A stretch of 64,000 nt of DNA from Acanthaster planci (Eukaryota > Echinodermata > Asteroidea > Valvatida > Acanthasteridae), in contig NW_019091612.1 of the NCBI RefSeq assembly GCF_001949145.1, positions 107,275-171,274 of the forward strand, written 5' to 3'. Of this stretch, positions 31,161-45,847 are shown in pieces; position 1 is the first letter of the stretch, and every line of letters begins with the position of its first letter. The translations under genes and the position numbers were made by a program. Under the pieces are notes generated by a model. The model made no database searches. It was given only the letters and a program-made list of their open reading frames with translations, and was not told the DNA's origin.

Positions 31161-32707
31161 AATCCATTTTACTTATTTTTGGCTTTTTCAACCTGCAGGA
31201 AAGTCGTTGTGTCTTGTTCTGATTTGTTTTCCATTTCTTATTTTTCTCATAATGTCAACATTTTGCCCCCTTGACAGTTTAAAGTGTTTTTCCTTCATGG
31301 ATAAGTACAAGGCATGGACTTTTTATGGTGTTGCATTAGAACAACATGCTTCAGGCAACCTGGCAGCTTGCAAAAAGGTGATTTAAACTCTTTGTCTCAG
31401 GGGATTTGAATCTGTCAGAGTTACTGTTGATGACTTCTTAACCAGTAGTCAATTCAGGATTTTCTGAAGGGTGGACTTGGGAAAAGCATGAAAAATTGCC
31501 CTTGCTTGAAATAGCCCCAGGGTCTACTCACCCTGGAAATGGGAAGGAAAGTAGAATAGGGGAAGGGGGGACCAAGCCTTTATTCTTAGTATTCTAGATT
31601 GATGTGCAGCCTGTAGTTGTGGGTAGACATCCTGTACTGTCATGTTGGCCTTACCACATTGACTTGTGGGACACTACCTCTGGTTACCAATCAAAGACCC
31701 AAAATGGTCACCTGATTTCTTGCATGTACCCGGGCAAGATTGTGAGCTCAAATGAAATGATTTAATTTCTTAATACAGAGACTTCTTTAACCCTTTTGAA
31801 TTGTTCCTTTCCAATCTGTAAATTTCATTTCCTCGATTCTACATTAAGGACCTTAACTTGTGAGTCAATGAACTGATCTATTCACAATTCAGCGTTAGGC
31901 ATTCACATCATCTTCAGGAAATGAGCAAGAAAACCCTTTTGTGATAGAAAATCAAGCATTCGTGGTTTGTTACTAATGGAAAGAATGTAACTTTATAGAG
32001 GCAGAGATGACCATGTGTCTGTGGGGCTCCTTAGATGCTGCTGGATATTGCAAAGGGTTAATGTGCTCATGATCTACTAGTATGATTACTTTATTTCATG
32101 AAGACGTTTGAGGTCAGTGAATGTACATTAATACTGTACAATAAATATACTTGGATTTGGGATTTATTCAGTAGAGACTATTATTTCATTAGCATTTGTA
32201 TTCTGTTAACGCAGGTAGGTTTGTCTCCAAGAGGAAATTTACTGTTGGTATTGGAAAATTTGAGGTGAAGCAACAAGACGTGAATGTGTGTGGATAACAA
32301 CGTCGTCGCATGGCAATGGTTTTACTCTCTCACTTGGCAAACTTGGTGCGCCGGCGGAATATAGAGATGGTATGCTAAGAACTTCTTGACAAGGAAGAAA
32401 ACTGAAGTATAGAGGTGAGTACATTTCTATGGTAGATTGTTGCAGGTTTAGCAAACAAGCGCCATTTTGTTAGCAGATCCACTCTGTCAGAGCAGGTATA
32501 CATGCAACTTTTCCTTGAGTTACCTGGTTTTCCTGTTTATTTTTGTCTATTTTATACCTTTTGTGAATGCCAGAACAAAGTGAAACAGTTTTGAATTTCT
32601 TAAATATTTCTGAATTCCTAGTTGAAGCGGCGATGCCGGGTCAGCGACTGCCTGTATTTCTTTTTCCTGTATTTCGTAGTAATAGTGGCAACAGCTATAT
32701 ATCAAGA

Positions 32708-33041
32708 ATTCAAGAATCCGATTTTGCAAGTCCTGCCTCTCTTTCAACTATAGAAGCAAGTCTCATGGGTATATGGTACATTTTTTTGCTTCATTGGAGC
32801 AAGTTTATGGGCACATCTATGGCCTCAGTGGCTCCTGAAGTAGGAAAATAAATGAACCCTGTGAAAGGTAAACCCCGGCTTGAGCTGAACTGCCAGGAAT
32901 CCACCCCTGCCCTCTACAGTTGTATGACGGTTGGAAAACAATTTCCTAAAATCAAACAACTTTGGAGTCCCAGGCTGTACCCGTGAGACTTGCTTCTGTT
33001 GTTGAAAGAGAGGCAGGACTTGCAAAATTGGATTTTTGAAT
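32708..33041. repeat. Foldback element with 64-bp arms
   Basis: Left arm 32708-32771 and right arm 32978-33041 are complementary with a few mismatches (core CAAGTCCTGCCTCTCTTTCAA against TTGAAAGAGAGGCAGGACTTG). The spacer is about 206 bp and not coding. Confidence 0.85.
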
Positions 33042-36000
33042 GGATTCTGAATCAATCCGACAGAGAGCTTTTTCAAGTATTGACAGGCTTGAATTCCAAG
33101 ATGAACATTTTTTGCAAAGAGTGAATACTTCTGGACTGGTTCGTCTTAAACTCTGAGAGGATTAGAGGATCCAGGAAGGCTATGCAATCTCCTCGCCGCC
33201 TTTCAGAATGGCATACAAATCCCAGCAGATTCCAACAGAACAACCTGAGCTGTTTAAATTGGAATCATTGATAACAGCTTTAAGAAACTCTGATTTCTTC
33301 AGGTTTTGTTGGACCGTTCACAAGGTTTCCTTGTCGAGTTTAATCACCCAATTATGCTTCAGGGGAGGGATTACACCTGCATAATTACACAAACACACAC
33401 TGTTGGGGATGTGGAATGAGATTTCATTGGTCTTGGGGATTAACAGGAAGGGAGACCTATCTGAAGTGTATCGTTACCTTGGTGAAAGTACTTAGGCAGG
33501 GTGGTCTGTAGTGCTGAAACATGATTTATTTAAATCAAAAGCAAAATCCTTGAAGCAAGCCAGCATGTAACTTAAGTCATCTTCCTTTGCCGAAAAAGAA
33601 ATGGTTTTTATTTACAAGAAGGACTGCATACTGTAACAAGAAACATATCTGGTATACTTTTTGTGAAGATTTTTACTCATGTGGACATTCAGTTAATTTA
33701 CTGGACTGCCATTTCATTTGGGGGAGCAGGGGTTTGATTCCCAGTAGTATTTTTTACACAGTTTACACCGATGTTGCTATGCTGTCATACATTAGAATTA
33801 ACCATCATTTCAATTGCCATGAAAATGTTACAGGTCAAACTAGTAAAAGATCAAGTTAGGGGAGCGTTATTTAAATCTCTGATTAATATTTCAGACACAC
33901 AGTTTTCAAATATTTGTGTACACTGTTAAGACATAATCCCCAAATTGAATTCAGTCTTACTATTCCAGTGCTTGATGTTTATCACCTTTATGTATATCCA
34001 GCTTTCCTTCATAACTGTTCGCAGATACTTGCCACATTTTTCAATCACATTATAACAATGCCGATAACCATGCTGTCTTCCTTGCTTCCCCAACCACAGT
34101 GATTGGTAGGAGATCAAACAGAGTGGTTTCCATTGTCTCCATCAGCTCAGAATGTACATGTACACTCCCATGCCACACTCCCTCGCAGACTGTAACTGTC
34201 ATATTGATTAGTTGAGGTTGCCCTGAACAATGATTGTCTGGTTCCTATTCATCACAGACTGGTAAGCCCTCTTTACTGGCCCTAGTAGGGCGCCGGTCCC
34301 ACAGCGCCTGACCTGATTGAAGCTCAAGGAAGTGAATCACTTGCAGTCGCAGGAGACTTTCTTATAACCTGCTAGTCTTTCTCTGTATGCATTTATTTAT
34401 TTTGCCGGTTGTTGCCACCTTGCTGTCATTTGCAGAGATTCTAAGTGCAGATAAATAAAAGGTGTGCCAATAAGCCAACGGTGTCTGTCTAAATGTAGTA
34501 GGTTGAAGTTATCTTACTCTCTTTGGCCTCAGATGTTTCAGCATGTTTCTAACACAATTATTCTTGAATGACCAGAAACCAACAACAGGGTTTTAAGCAA
34601 ATAAAAACAATTACTCCTTCTTCATCCTTTACAAACAGGGACTGGAAAGTATTTATCAAGAATTATCAGTTCACAAACTCTTGGGATTCTCTGTGCAGGA
34701 TCCAGGCATTTTTCCAATCATTTGGGACAGGTGAACACACATATGTTTTAATTATTGTCATAATTCTAATTTCATTTGTACATATTTATTTATTGATACC
34801 AGAGCAAGGGGTGGGTTAATTGACCCCCCCTCCGAACAGTTCATTGGAGAGTGTTTTCGCTTATTTTATATATGTGTGGGGGGGGGGAATACCCCCAGAA
34901 CTGGCGGATTGGACGTCAGCCCCACTCCCACAGTTTATGAGGGGGAAGTTGTAGAGAGATACTTGAACTACTTTCAGTTGTTTCCTCATCCCAATTTAAC
35001 AGTACCATGTCCACATGAGTTTCCTGTTTTCCATGAGTTTATTAATGTAACAATGTGAAAAGAATTCTGATTTTTTTCTTTATCATGTTCCTTATCAGGG
35101 ACATTTTATCATGTACAAAGTTGAAAAAATTAAAACACTCCATACACTCACTTGGTTGAAAAAAAACATTGAAATCACAGACCCATCCTTCTTGTCTACT
35201 CTTCCTGTGGGATTTGAACTGAAGTCACTAAGCAGGGAGGCAGGAAAATACCACCTCACCACTGGTATTGAGGATTTGCTCAAGAGGTGTTACACCAATT
35301 CCTCTAAAACCTCAAGTGAGCCCCACAGGGGAATCTGTTAAGTTTACTGGTGAGCTGGCAGACTATTTTCTGTTTTACATCAGACCACACAAAGTTCTCA
35401 TAAAAAGCGCAGTCTTCTGGGCTTTGTTATTTACTGCCTGTCTCCCCACCATTTGTGCAGACTAAACAATACTCTGAACATTCACACTTAGCCCAATTCC
35501 TTTAGGAATTTCAAACAATTGAATCTCATCTGTTGTGTGAAAATCTCCCACAGAATCAATCAGGTTTTTTTGAATTTCGTGATATTTAAGGGATTAGTTT
35601 TAAAGTGGTCCCCTGGGGAAAAGGTTACCATAGAAATTTCTGTGACTAAATCCGTAGGGTACACCTCATATGAAGTGAAACTCATCAGTAATAAGTATGA
35701 ACACTTTCACTTTCCAAAATGTGTTACTTTATAGAAAATTAACTGGAGTATGTGCTCTGTTTTCAGCCAAAGTTCAATTTTTAATAACTTTTGTTAATTC
35801 AGTGGGGTCAGGTTATTTTGTTAATTTGAAAAGGCACCTAATATGGAAAGTAGGCCCCCTACCCATTTGTTGTAAAGTGCATCAATTGATCGTTTCCAAA
35901 TTCTGGGAGTCAGTTGTACAAATCTGGGGCTTTTACCCACACTGCTGCTAACCTTTGACCCTTCCTCTTCCCTCTCCCTCAGGGTGTCTCTGTTCCCATT

Positions 36001-38125
36001 TCAAGAGAAACTCCCCAGAGATACTAGTTCTCCTTAGCTGTTTGGACAACATGAAACTCACACTGATTTAGAGATTGATACAGCTACTAAACCAAACAGT
36101 CTAAGATTGTGCTTTCACGTTGCAGTGATCACCCAGAATGAATTTTTTAGCTAAAATAATGCTCATTGACCCTTTTGTCATTTTCAAAATTTTACAGTCT
36201 TGTGGCAAAACTGCAGAAAACAACGAAATGGCTACCAAATCAAGTTCTTTTATTTCTTGAGTTGACCATTTTTGTTTTGCATTTCGATGGCATATCCAAT
36301 TAGAGGCATGGAAGGAGAGAGAGTAGGATTCAGTTAATCTGTCTGCCTACAAACCATGGATTTGCCAGCGATGAAACCATTTTGAAATGGACAATTTGTT
36401 TTTGACCAGCTCTCTGCAGGAAAGGTCATCAGCACTGAGATTTACACACAGATGTTGAATGTGTCGAAATGTTAGCTTTGAGGAACATTAAAAAAAACCC
36501 AATATTGTTTGATTTTGTGAGTTTAAAAAGACCACCTCTGGACTTAACTTTCCTCCCACCAGGGTATCCAGTTCAAGAAATTCTGCAGGTGTGAAGCATA
36601 AGTGGGCAAATTGAAGACGGCTTCAAGCTGTTTCCAAACACACACATCCTACACTGCCACACAGCAACCTACCCTGATTGGTTTCCATATTTCTTTAGCT
36701 GTCCAAGTTTATGGAAATTATAATACAGAGTTGCAGCTGCTTTTTATTGAAATTATACTCATAAGTCTGTTTTCACTATATAGGTTGTTGCTCATAGGTA
36801 CGTATCATTCTAAATGAAAATAACATTTATGAAAAAAAAATAATTTTGTTGTTTTGAAGATATACTCAGTTGTAAAATTTTGCTTTAAAGCATGGTTTGC
36901 TTTAATGCTAAATGAAGGGCAGTAGACACCACCTTGATCCTTGTGAAATGAATGTTATAAATCGACTAAGGATAATGCTGTCAGGTTTGGAGCAATGGTA
37001 TAGCATCTTAGGCAGATGGAGAAAGGGGGCCAGTGGGGCATGCCTCCCTCCCTGCCCCCAAAAAGTCAAAATCTTTTGCAGAAAAATAACGAGAGAAAGG
37101 TGAGTTTGAGTCTCTCTACTGCAATTCCTTCAAACAACATGTAATTTGGTAAAAATAGATAAAATATAGCTTCACTCTTTAGAAAGGCATTAAAGGCTAC
37201 ACAAAAAGCTCATATTCCCCCCCCACCCCCCAAAAATGGTTCTGGATCCACCCTTGGGTAGCATGACATTCATTTTAATCCACATTTTGCATTGGTTAAA
37301 TCAGGAGACCTTTGCTCTGCAAAAGTGTTTTGTTTACTTTGACTCTCCGAAGGATTTTCCAGGCAGTATGGCTCTTACTGAATTCTTGAGGTAACAAAAC
37401 TAGTCAAGTTACAGTCCCCTCAAAATTAAATATTTTCTTGTCTGCCGCATCACATAAAGTTTCCTGTGCAGTGTTCCACCTGGCTCTTGAAAGCTTGAAC
37501 TCCAGTGACCCTGTCCCAACAAAACATCACTCGGAACACAGAGGAGGTCCAGAAGGTTGTGTGCGGATGTTTGAAGTTCCTTTTTTATTGCTGTTTTATT
37601 GCCAGTTTATTTCTTTGATCTGCTTCAAAAGCTGTTTGCTGTTTTGCCATTTTGATCTTCGATTAAATATTGTCGGAGGAAAAAGATGACAATTTAGTCA
37701 GAAATGTCTTATTTCAGGATATAGTTGGACTGCTACAGGAAGAATTCATGAGGCCAAACTGATTAAATTGATTGACAGTTAATACTGAGGATATCATCTC
37801 TTAGTCACTGGTGTTCATTCATCATGCAGTAGCCCCATGTGTGGGTAAAATAAATGCTTTTATAGCTGTGATTATTTGCTTGAAACCTCCAGCCGGTCTC
37901 TTAACAAAAATAAGAAAAAGGGTGAACTTTGAAGTATTAGTATGAGTTTTAAAGACCTGAATTTATGCAAATTTCAGCTTTTTATAGTTAAAACAAGAAT
38001 TTTTCTGTTGATCCACAAAGACTTCAGATATGTGCTCACTGAATAAGCCTTTTGTGAATGAAATCTGGAACACAGTTCTTTAAATTGATGTGAACATAAA
38101 CATAACATGAATTTTCCATACTAAA

Positions 38126-38286
38126 TTGCTATACCTCGTGATTCGGGGCAAGCTTTTACTTAATTACATAAGAGACATCTTGCACCAATACACTGTTTTC
38201 ATTGGATAAGAAGGGCACAAAGGAACTAGTCAATTCCAGAGATGGTTGCTATGCAAAAGCTTGCCCCAAATCACGAGGCATAGCAA
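38126..38286. repeat. Small MITE with 32-bp inverted ends
   Basis: Arms 38126-38157 and 38255-38286 are complementary with few mismatches; the left reads TTGCTATACCTCGTGATT, then GGGGCAAGCTTTT. Confidence 0.85.
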
Positions 38287-40021
38287 CAGTGTCTTTAGTC
38301 TGGGGAATTCAAAATGATCTGTCTATGTGTAATCAGTATACCAGATTTTATTTAAATTTAACTCCCAAAAAGCTTTTTGGATGAAAGGGACAATATTTGG
38401 TATTTCTCTCGTCATAAGAGGCTAAGCCTTGAACCTCTGTTTTTTAACCACTAGTTTTTTGTCAAATACATTTCAAATATTTCCCTCTAGTTTCCGTCTT
38501 TTCCTTCAGTTTCCCCAATCTTTCCCCTTCATTTCCCTGATTTTTATTTCTGGATGAATGTCTTTCTTTAGGAAACAAATACATGTTAATGTGATTCAAA
38601 GGTCTGATTATATTCAACAACATGTACTTTCTTTGTGGGAGATGGTATTAGTTTTCTACCAGGAGCCTAACTCAAATTGTGCAAGATTTAGTTACATCCG
38701 TAGATACCAGAGGAAGGGTGTTTCTTTTTTTTCACAACTTTGCCTTTGTGGATAGCCTTAAAAGAGGTTGCCATGTAAATGTCATTTAAATAAGTCAGGG
38801 GGTTTAGGGCTTACTTGTTAGAGTCTTCTTCAGATTTATCAATCTGTTTGCCCAGTGGTTGAGGCTTTGGTGCAGATATGTGTGTATGTGCTTTCAATTT
38901 ACATTTATTAGCAAATATCCTTTTATAATCGAGCTCGGCAGAGGGTTAAATATGACAAAGTGTTACTTTATTAAATGTCTAAGTGTAGACTAACTTTTGC
39001 ATTTGAAACAAGGTTCCCATTAACAATTCTTTAGAAATTCTGAAGCACATTTTAAGTTGAGATATGAAATGGATCTGATCTTGTTCCCTGTTTCAGTCAC
39101 AATTGTTCTGCATTGATCTTTTGATTGCTTTAACAAGATCATGTACAAGAACCCATGCAGGCTTTTGTATAATAATCATGTTAAAAGTATTGTGTACTTT
39201 ATTGTCTTCAAAAAAAACCCCCTAAATTCTACAAATCATCAGATTTCATTAACCATTTTCTAGGGGCCATGAGGGCACACCATAGCGGTACATCAACCTC
39301 CTGATTTGCACTTCAAGTGCTGGTCCAAAATAAAAGAAATACCCAAAATATGACCTCTGTGTAAGCAAACACCGTTGACCCCCTGGGGTGAGATTTGGGC
39401 ACCTATTTTAGCAATTTCGGAAGCCTTTGTGTTTGGAATGTAATTAAGCAGCAGGAGGTGGGACTAGGATCTGAATGGACAGCCTTGACTATTACTGCTC
39501 TTTGTACAATGACTTCTACCTACGCCAGTCCAAACTCAAAGTTAACTCTGCCACTTTTTGAACAAGCTTTTAAAGTTCCTTGCACTATTTTGTGTCATAA
39601 AACCAGGGATTTTAATCGGATGTGTTTAAATAGGATTATAAGTGGACTACGTCATGGTGCATTACTTGTGAAACCTGTTTCCAATTCCAAAATTAAAACG
39701 TTGCGTGCCAGTTTAATTTTGACAAAGAACACGCATCAACAGTTTGAGGATTTAGCCTACTCAGTCTGAAAGTGATTTCTTTTTATTCAGTTTCATGTTT
39801 CGAGGCAAATCCTGTGAAGCCATTGAGGATCAGTCATTTTCACCTTGAGGTGAAAATGTGGATCATCTTAATGAGATGAACTTCCCAAATGAGCATCTTC
39901 TTGATCCAAAGAAATCACGTTTTCAACTGTGATCCCATTAAATCCCCCCCAGGAGTGCCAGTATCTATTTGAACTAATCAGTATGTGTTCTTGACTAAGT
40001 CAGTTGGTCTGAATAGCCATG

Positions 40022-40254
40022 GGGGCCAATTTCATAGAGCTGCTTTAGCACAAAATTTGCTTAAGCGTGAAAAACCTTGCTTAAAAAAAAAACTAAAGGT
40101 TTCCAGCTCAAACTCTATATGATTGTCATGCTAACCAAAAGACAACTAAATACGATCCCAAAACAATCTACATCACATGGAGTTTTGGCTGGTTACCTAA
40201 TTTATCAAGCAAGTTTTTCTTGTGCTTGAGCAAATGTTGTGCTTAAGCAGCTCT
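40022..40254. repeat. Foldback element with GCTTAAGCA-type arms
   Basis: The left end GGGGCCAATTTCATAGAGC leads into GCTGCTTTAGCACAAAATTT; the right end carries GCTTGAGCAAATGTTGTGC, then TTAAGCAGCT, its imperfect complement. A related left-end fragment is at about 8306. I recall this kind of repeat from marine deuterostome genomes, but cannot verify it here. Confidence 0.7.
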
Positions 40255-43137
40255 GGTTTGGGCAGTAGTAGCTATTTTGACTCCAAATCTGAGCATGGAT
40301 GATGTCACCAGGAGTTTTACAGGGGGGATGGAGAGGGAATCACTTTTTTCAGGGGGATCATTTTGTGGAGGAGAGGGGTAAAAAATGGTAAGCAATTTGT
40401 CGCTGGAGGGGTCCATTTTGGGGTTTTATCCAGCAAAGTAGTGATTTTCATCCTCTTTCAGCTCTTTTTTCATTTCCTTTGCTTTTTCCAACCCTCTTTT
40501 TGTCTTTAGTCTTGTTCGATTTTTTTCCTGGGAATTCAAGCCCCCCCCCATGCGCACGAATCGGAGATTTTGCTGACATTGAAACATAGGGCATGTGATT
40601 CCCAACTCTAAAAGCAGTGGAACTGTTGGGAATGAAAAGGCTGTATTTATTAGGCCCCAAGCACTCTACAAGGGGAGTAAGGGTGAGGCTGACCTCAGGA
40701 GTTATTCCATTACAACAATGAAAACTGACAACCAAGATGATGTGATCCTGCATCATCTGTTGATTATTCAGTTTTGAATAGCTTGCACCACTTGTGCATA
40801 ATTTCTAGACGTTCTTGATGTTGACTTGCTTATCAAAAATAAAAAGCATTGAATTGCTTTGGCCCATCTTCAAGCTTTAATCCTAGATAAATAAGTGTTG
40901 ATGTACGTGTACCAATTAAAAGCCTTTGAACTAGGCCAGGAGGTATTGAGCCCTGTACTCAGTCAAGTTTGATAAATGTACCAGACCTTGACATCTGTGT
41001 GATCCTTTTTTCTTCCAAACCTAGTGCATTTTCTACCTGACTTGATGCCCCTGGGGGTCCTGTGTAGTATAATTGTGATGACGCACCGTAAATTGGCCTT
41101 GCATGATGACCTTAGATCTTGTAATTTGCATTCAGGTCACACATTTGGTTATTAGCACACACGAGGCTTGCATTACAATGCATTACAATGACATAACTAA
41201 GGCTTCCCAGAATCTTTTGGGTCTATACAGTGGAGTGGCTTTCCCAGATCTTTTGAGACCAGAAGAGGTGTGATTTGGATACATCTTTAGGTCTGCTGTA
41301 ATTTTTACTAAATGTAAAGTAGTGCCTTACTGGTGTCATGTTTTAATTTTAGTTTTGATCAAACGTGTAATCAGTGCTTTGATTTAATTGGACTTGATTG
41401 TGATTTTGATTTAATAATATTGGAACTTGTTTTACATTTTTTGGCATTCTGTGATCAGGTGTTAATATAAGGGGACATATACATGTACATGCAAGTCTTA
41501 GCCACATGTATTTAACTTCCAGAGATCAATGGCCTCCGAAAAAGAATCCGAATCCCCACTTCTTTAAATGTTGGTATAGGAAATTTAGGTTTGTGTAATT
41601 AGCTTAAATGGGTCAGACATAGGGGGGTTGTTCAGGTACCACTTCCGTCCCCTATGTCTTCCCTATACATGTACCGGTAGTCCTCCAATTTGCATGATAA
41701 GTCAATTTCCTCTTGAGTTTTCTCCTCCTAAAATCTCTTAGTCTCAAAGTGCATTCAGAAATATTTCATGTTTATTTGTGCTCAAGTTCATTTGTCTATA
41801 ATTAATGCGATTTGTTTATTCTGGATCTATGTCACCGATCTGTTGGGGCTAGTCACCTCATGTATCTCAAGGTTTCTCTGTCACTGATAATTTTTGGAGT
41901 CATTCTTGACCAATCATTCTACTATGTGAAGTATGCAAGCGTGTTGACGATGAACACATTGTATGCATTGCCTCATCATGTATCGATTGATTGATGAGAA
42001 AATGTTAATGTATGCTGTGGAAAAATAAATCTTGTGATCAAAATTCTCAGTCATTAAATGTCAAATTCATAATATCCATTAACGTGAGTGATGCCAGGTA
42101 ATTTATGCCAATGTCTTCATCTTCAGATTCTATCAATCTTATAGAATCATAATACTGCATCCTGTGAAAATACCAAGTGCACATATTTTTTCAAATTACT
42201 AATCAACCCTGATGTGGATGATTTCATATTTTGTGTACTTGTGAAAATATTCACCGTAAGGAGTTTTTCAAGAATACATACATGAACATGTACACATATA
42301 CCACTTCTATTGTTACACCTTTAGCCCAATTGCTTTAGAATACCGCATTGAAAATATCAATTTATTTTCTTCAACGATGCATCAGATGTGATGCATACTT
42401 CAGCTTGTAAACATTGCAGTTTACCGTCTTCAGTGTCTTTGTGTGTCATCCTTGGTGACAATCAAAACAAATAAACTGGATCCAAATGTCTGAAATGGTG
42501 CCCTTCGAATTTGGAACATATAAGTTTCAAAACCTGGAGGTGAAGTTTCAATATGCATGAGTATCCTGGAAGGCTGGATGGACTGACTACACAAGTGATG
42601 AGACACTCATTGAATCAGGAAGTACTTAAAGATTCATCATCACCAAAGCGTGGCCTTGAGATCATGTATCAATTCCACAAGAGCTTTGTGATTCCAGATT
42701 TGGAGGGATTAATCCCACATCCACACCCCCATAGCCACTGATTTCCCCATTCAAGGGATTAACACAGGATGCAAACATCTGGTTAATCCCATTGTCCGGT
42801 GTGCATGCCAGTCACTACCATTCATTGGCTGCTTATGAGTCACCCCTGCCAGAATAATGGGAACTTCCAACCACTCAGGTGTTTTTAGTGCCTGTGTGGC
42901 GAATGTAGGCTGTCAGTGTACAGTGAATGGTCCAAGGTAGAGCATGTGATTGTGCTGGGGTGGCCGAATTACTGTTTCTTTTGTGGGATTTATGAAGTCT
43001 GGAGTCTGCTCACGTGCGGAGAGTTTCCTTTAGTTTGTGAGAGGCTTCAAGTTGTGCTTCAGGCACCAACTCCTCCGTGTTTACATTGAAAACTACTGAT
43101 GTGGATTCAGTGAGATGCCCTGACAACTTGGAGTCTT

Positions 43138-43145
43138 TATAAAAG
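43138..43145 (+). promoter_or_regulatory. TATA box of a candidate promoter
   Basis: TATAAAAG is a near-consensus TATA box. A start site near 43165-43170 would give a 5' UTR of about 545 bases before the ATG at 43714. It is placed as expected for the exon described next, but AT-rich DNA produces such matches by chance. Confidence 0.35.
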
Positions 43146-43713
43146 AGAAGAAGCGGCTTTGATTGACTGCTGCAGCACCCTCACTGATGGAGGAGTAAGA
43201 TTTGGAGAAGAGTAAAATTGAAGGCTTTTGAGAGGAGAATGTGGCTGGGCTTGCCAAGCTCTGTGTGGGCCAGGATTGGAAATGTGTCAACCTTGCTAGT
43301 GCAGGACTGCTTTGGTTTTAAAGTGCGTGCTTTAGCTAATTGAATCCCAGTAACTGCCTTCTGTGGAGTTCTTTGATGATCATTTCTGGGATACTGCATT
43401 CTTTCCTAGGCAGTAGTTAATGATGTTGATTTAAGAAGTACTTCCATGAGGGCCAAGGAATCATCATCCAGTCTACATATTTTGGGACAAATTGAAATAG
43501 AATGAATATCTGTAACATCTGAGATTTTGATGACCTGATTTTGCATCAGAAGACAACTGGACAGTTCTTCTGAAACTTCAACATTTCAGTGAGTCAAGTT
43601 TGATCGCTGTTTGGTCTATTTTGTCTGGAATTACCACTGAAGAGCTGATGCATTTGAAGGAATTGTAGGAAAAGGTTTCAACGAGGAAATTGAAGGGCTG
43701 TCCAGGAGACAAG

Positions 43714-43789
43714 ATGAGTGTAGCCAACTCATTTCTTTTGGATAGATACTTGGAGGAGCTGAAACACAACATGGGCAACAGCAGCAAAG
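43714..43789 (+). CDS. Candidate first coding exon of an unidentified gene (partial)
   Basis: ATG at 43714 (context AAGATGA) is the first in-frame ATG after a TAG at 43666-43668. The 25 codons read MSVANSFLLDRYLEELKHNM and then GNSSK, ending at donor AAAG|GTAAAA in phase 1. The peptide is helix-prone and looks protein-like, but I do not recognise it. A T-rich tract and TTTCAG at 63989-63994 could be the next acceptor; GGA AGT would then follow in phase. Alternatively this is a chance ORF. Confidence 0.35.
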
Positions 43790-45847
43790 GTAAAATAAAA
43801 CAGAAAGATTGGTTTCTCAACATCAGGCTCTCATGCCCTGAAATCGTTTTTGTTCTCTATGCAGCTTTAGGTGTGGCCAGGATAACTTGATGTAAGAAGG
43901 AACTCCTTGGCCATTATTACCTAACTGCATTAGTACACTGATTCATAAATATTTCTCTGTTTATGAAGAGAATTGTCTGGACATGAGCCTACTCTCTTCT
44001 GAGTTCATGGATTTTCTCTACATATCACTGGTTTACATTGGATAGTTTTTCCCATTTTTTAGAGATAAATATACAAGTATGTATAACTTCTTGTTTACTT
44101 GTTTAAAACCAAGATCTTCTAGAATCGCATATTTGTGACTCGTATTTTGCCTTGAGTCTTCCTCACCTTAACACAGTTCCCTTATTTATTTTCTTGATCA
44201 TTTTGTTGGCAGTGTCTTAACATTTGAGTTAAGATTTTTCAAGAGGAAAGTTCAAGTGAAATTTTTTTTCAGAGTGAGTCAATTCTATAAAACTACTTTT
44301 TCTTTTGATAGGGGGTGCAAATGTATAAGTTTGCACATATTCAATCTCAGCCATAGTTTTTTTTTTCAGAAACCTTCATGAATCTCTCAAGGTTCCCAAA
44401 TGCAGCAAAAACCTGTACAGGAAAGGAGATGCACATTGTTAAGTACAAACACAAACCCATTGTGATGTGGCATGTCCACTGACTGAATCTTTGGGAGAAA
44501 TCACCCCAACTCAGAACTTGGATTGTAGAGGATTTAGGGTGGTTAGCCATTGAAATACATTCCTGCTTACTCCCAATAGACTTGAAACAAATCCCCCTAA
44601 GCATAATTCCACTGTGCTAATTGCTTTAGATAGAATTATAAAGATTTGTGAAATAAATGGTGGAGTTGAAACTTGTAACTCACTTATTTAGAAAAAGCTG
44701 CCTGTCCTGAACAACTTAAGCCTGTGCTTAGGACAGGTGGCAGGTTAGAGTTTGTGATAGCCACTCAGCACGAGCGCCACATCATCAGACATATGGGGAC
44801 TAATTAATCCAACATCCTGGGCGATTCATGCAGATCCCTATGAGGCGGCTCAAATAATGAGTCAATACTACCATCCTATATGCGTGGTTGTTATGTAATA
44901 ATTATTGATTTGCACTTGTTGTATACTAAGTGAAGTCAGTGATGTACATGTACTTTAACCCTACACGCACATGTACATGTGTGGTCGTGTGTGTCTGAGT
45001 GATTTGTCTTTGAGAGGTTGATTGCAGAATATGAAAAATACAGAAAAATATAATCAAAATAACATAATGTACTTAACAATGTTAATAATCTGTTTTATAT
45101 TTATCTGATAGGTTTGTCAAAAATTCATGCTGAAGTTCATTGCAGTAGAAACAATTTATAAGCAAAATAAAACCAAAAAGGATGTCATTGTCTAATGTTC
45201 AACTTCAACATCAAAACAGAAAGTAATTGACAATTCTGTTGAAACTACCATAAAAATAAATTGTTATTGATAAGATAGTTATGAATGCAGTGAGATCTTG
45301 GGAATAAGTCTTCATCAAAATGATTGCTTGACCAGAAAGTTCTCCACAAGAATATTTCTTTGGATATTCAATAGATGTCCCCAGAATTAAACCATTTTGG
45401 GCAAAGACTTTTTTCTCTGGCTGTGATAAGTCATGAGTCGTGAGTCACGACTCTGTCCTCACCCCATGACACAATTTCTGGCAGATTCTCTCCCTGATGG
45501 CCGGTCAGTCCTGCACTCCTTCACCCTGTCTGGAATTGGATTGACCCAGTCATGGATGAAAAACGAAGACTGAACATAGATGAAGCCTCCAAGAACTAAT
45601 CGTGATTATTTCAACTGAATTGTTGCAGTTCTGTACCCTTGACATTTTGCTTGCATGATGGCCACAATATTTTACTGTGCAAAGTCTCCCCTTTTCAAAG
45701 GTTAAGCTACTGTAAATGTTTTATTCCATTTGTTTCTTCGGATATATCATTAATTGTATTTATTATTTGTCGCACATTTTGGAAAGAGACCCTCTAAATT
45801 CACCTGAACCAATAGTTTGCATATTCTTTGTAATTTGGACATGTATC

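Larger units (their letters stand above)
31161..43137. other. Non-coding stretch upstream of the candidate gene at 43 kb
   Basis: No convincing coding exon. It contains foldback elements at 32708, 38126 and 40022, and a weak B-box-like GGTTTGATTCCC at about 33731. A GGGATTTGAACTG at about 35211 could be a degraded tRNA-derived repeat on the minus strand. Otherwise I see AT-rich sequence and short homopolymers. Confidence 0.4.

Noticed and set aside
33726-33745. B-box-like GGTTTGATTCCC
   Set aside because: No A box at the right distance upstream and no SINE body downstream.
44698-44747. Imperfect hairpin CTGCCTGTCCT / AGGACAGGTGGCAG
   Set aside because: Short, with mismatches and no conserved context; may be a remnant of the GCTTAAGCA-type foldback family.
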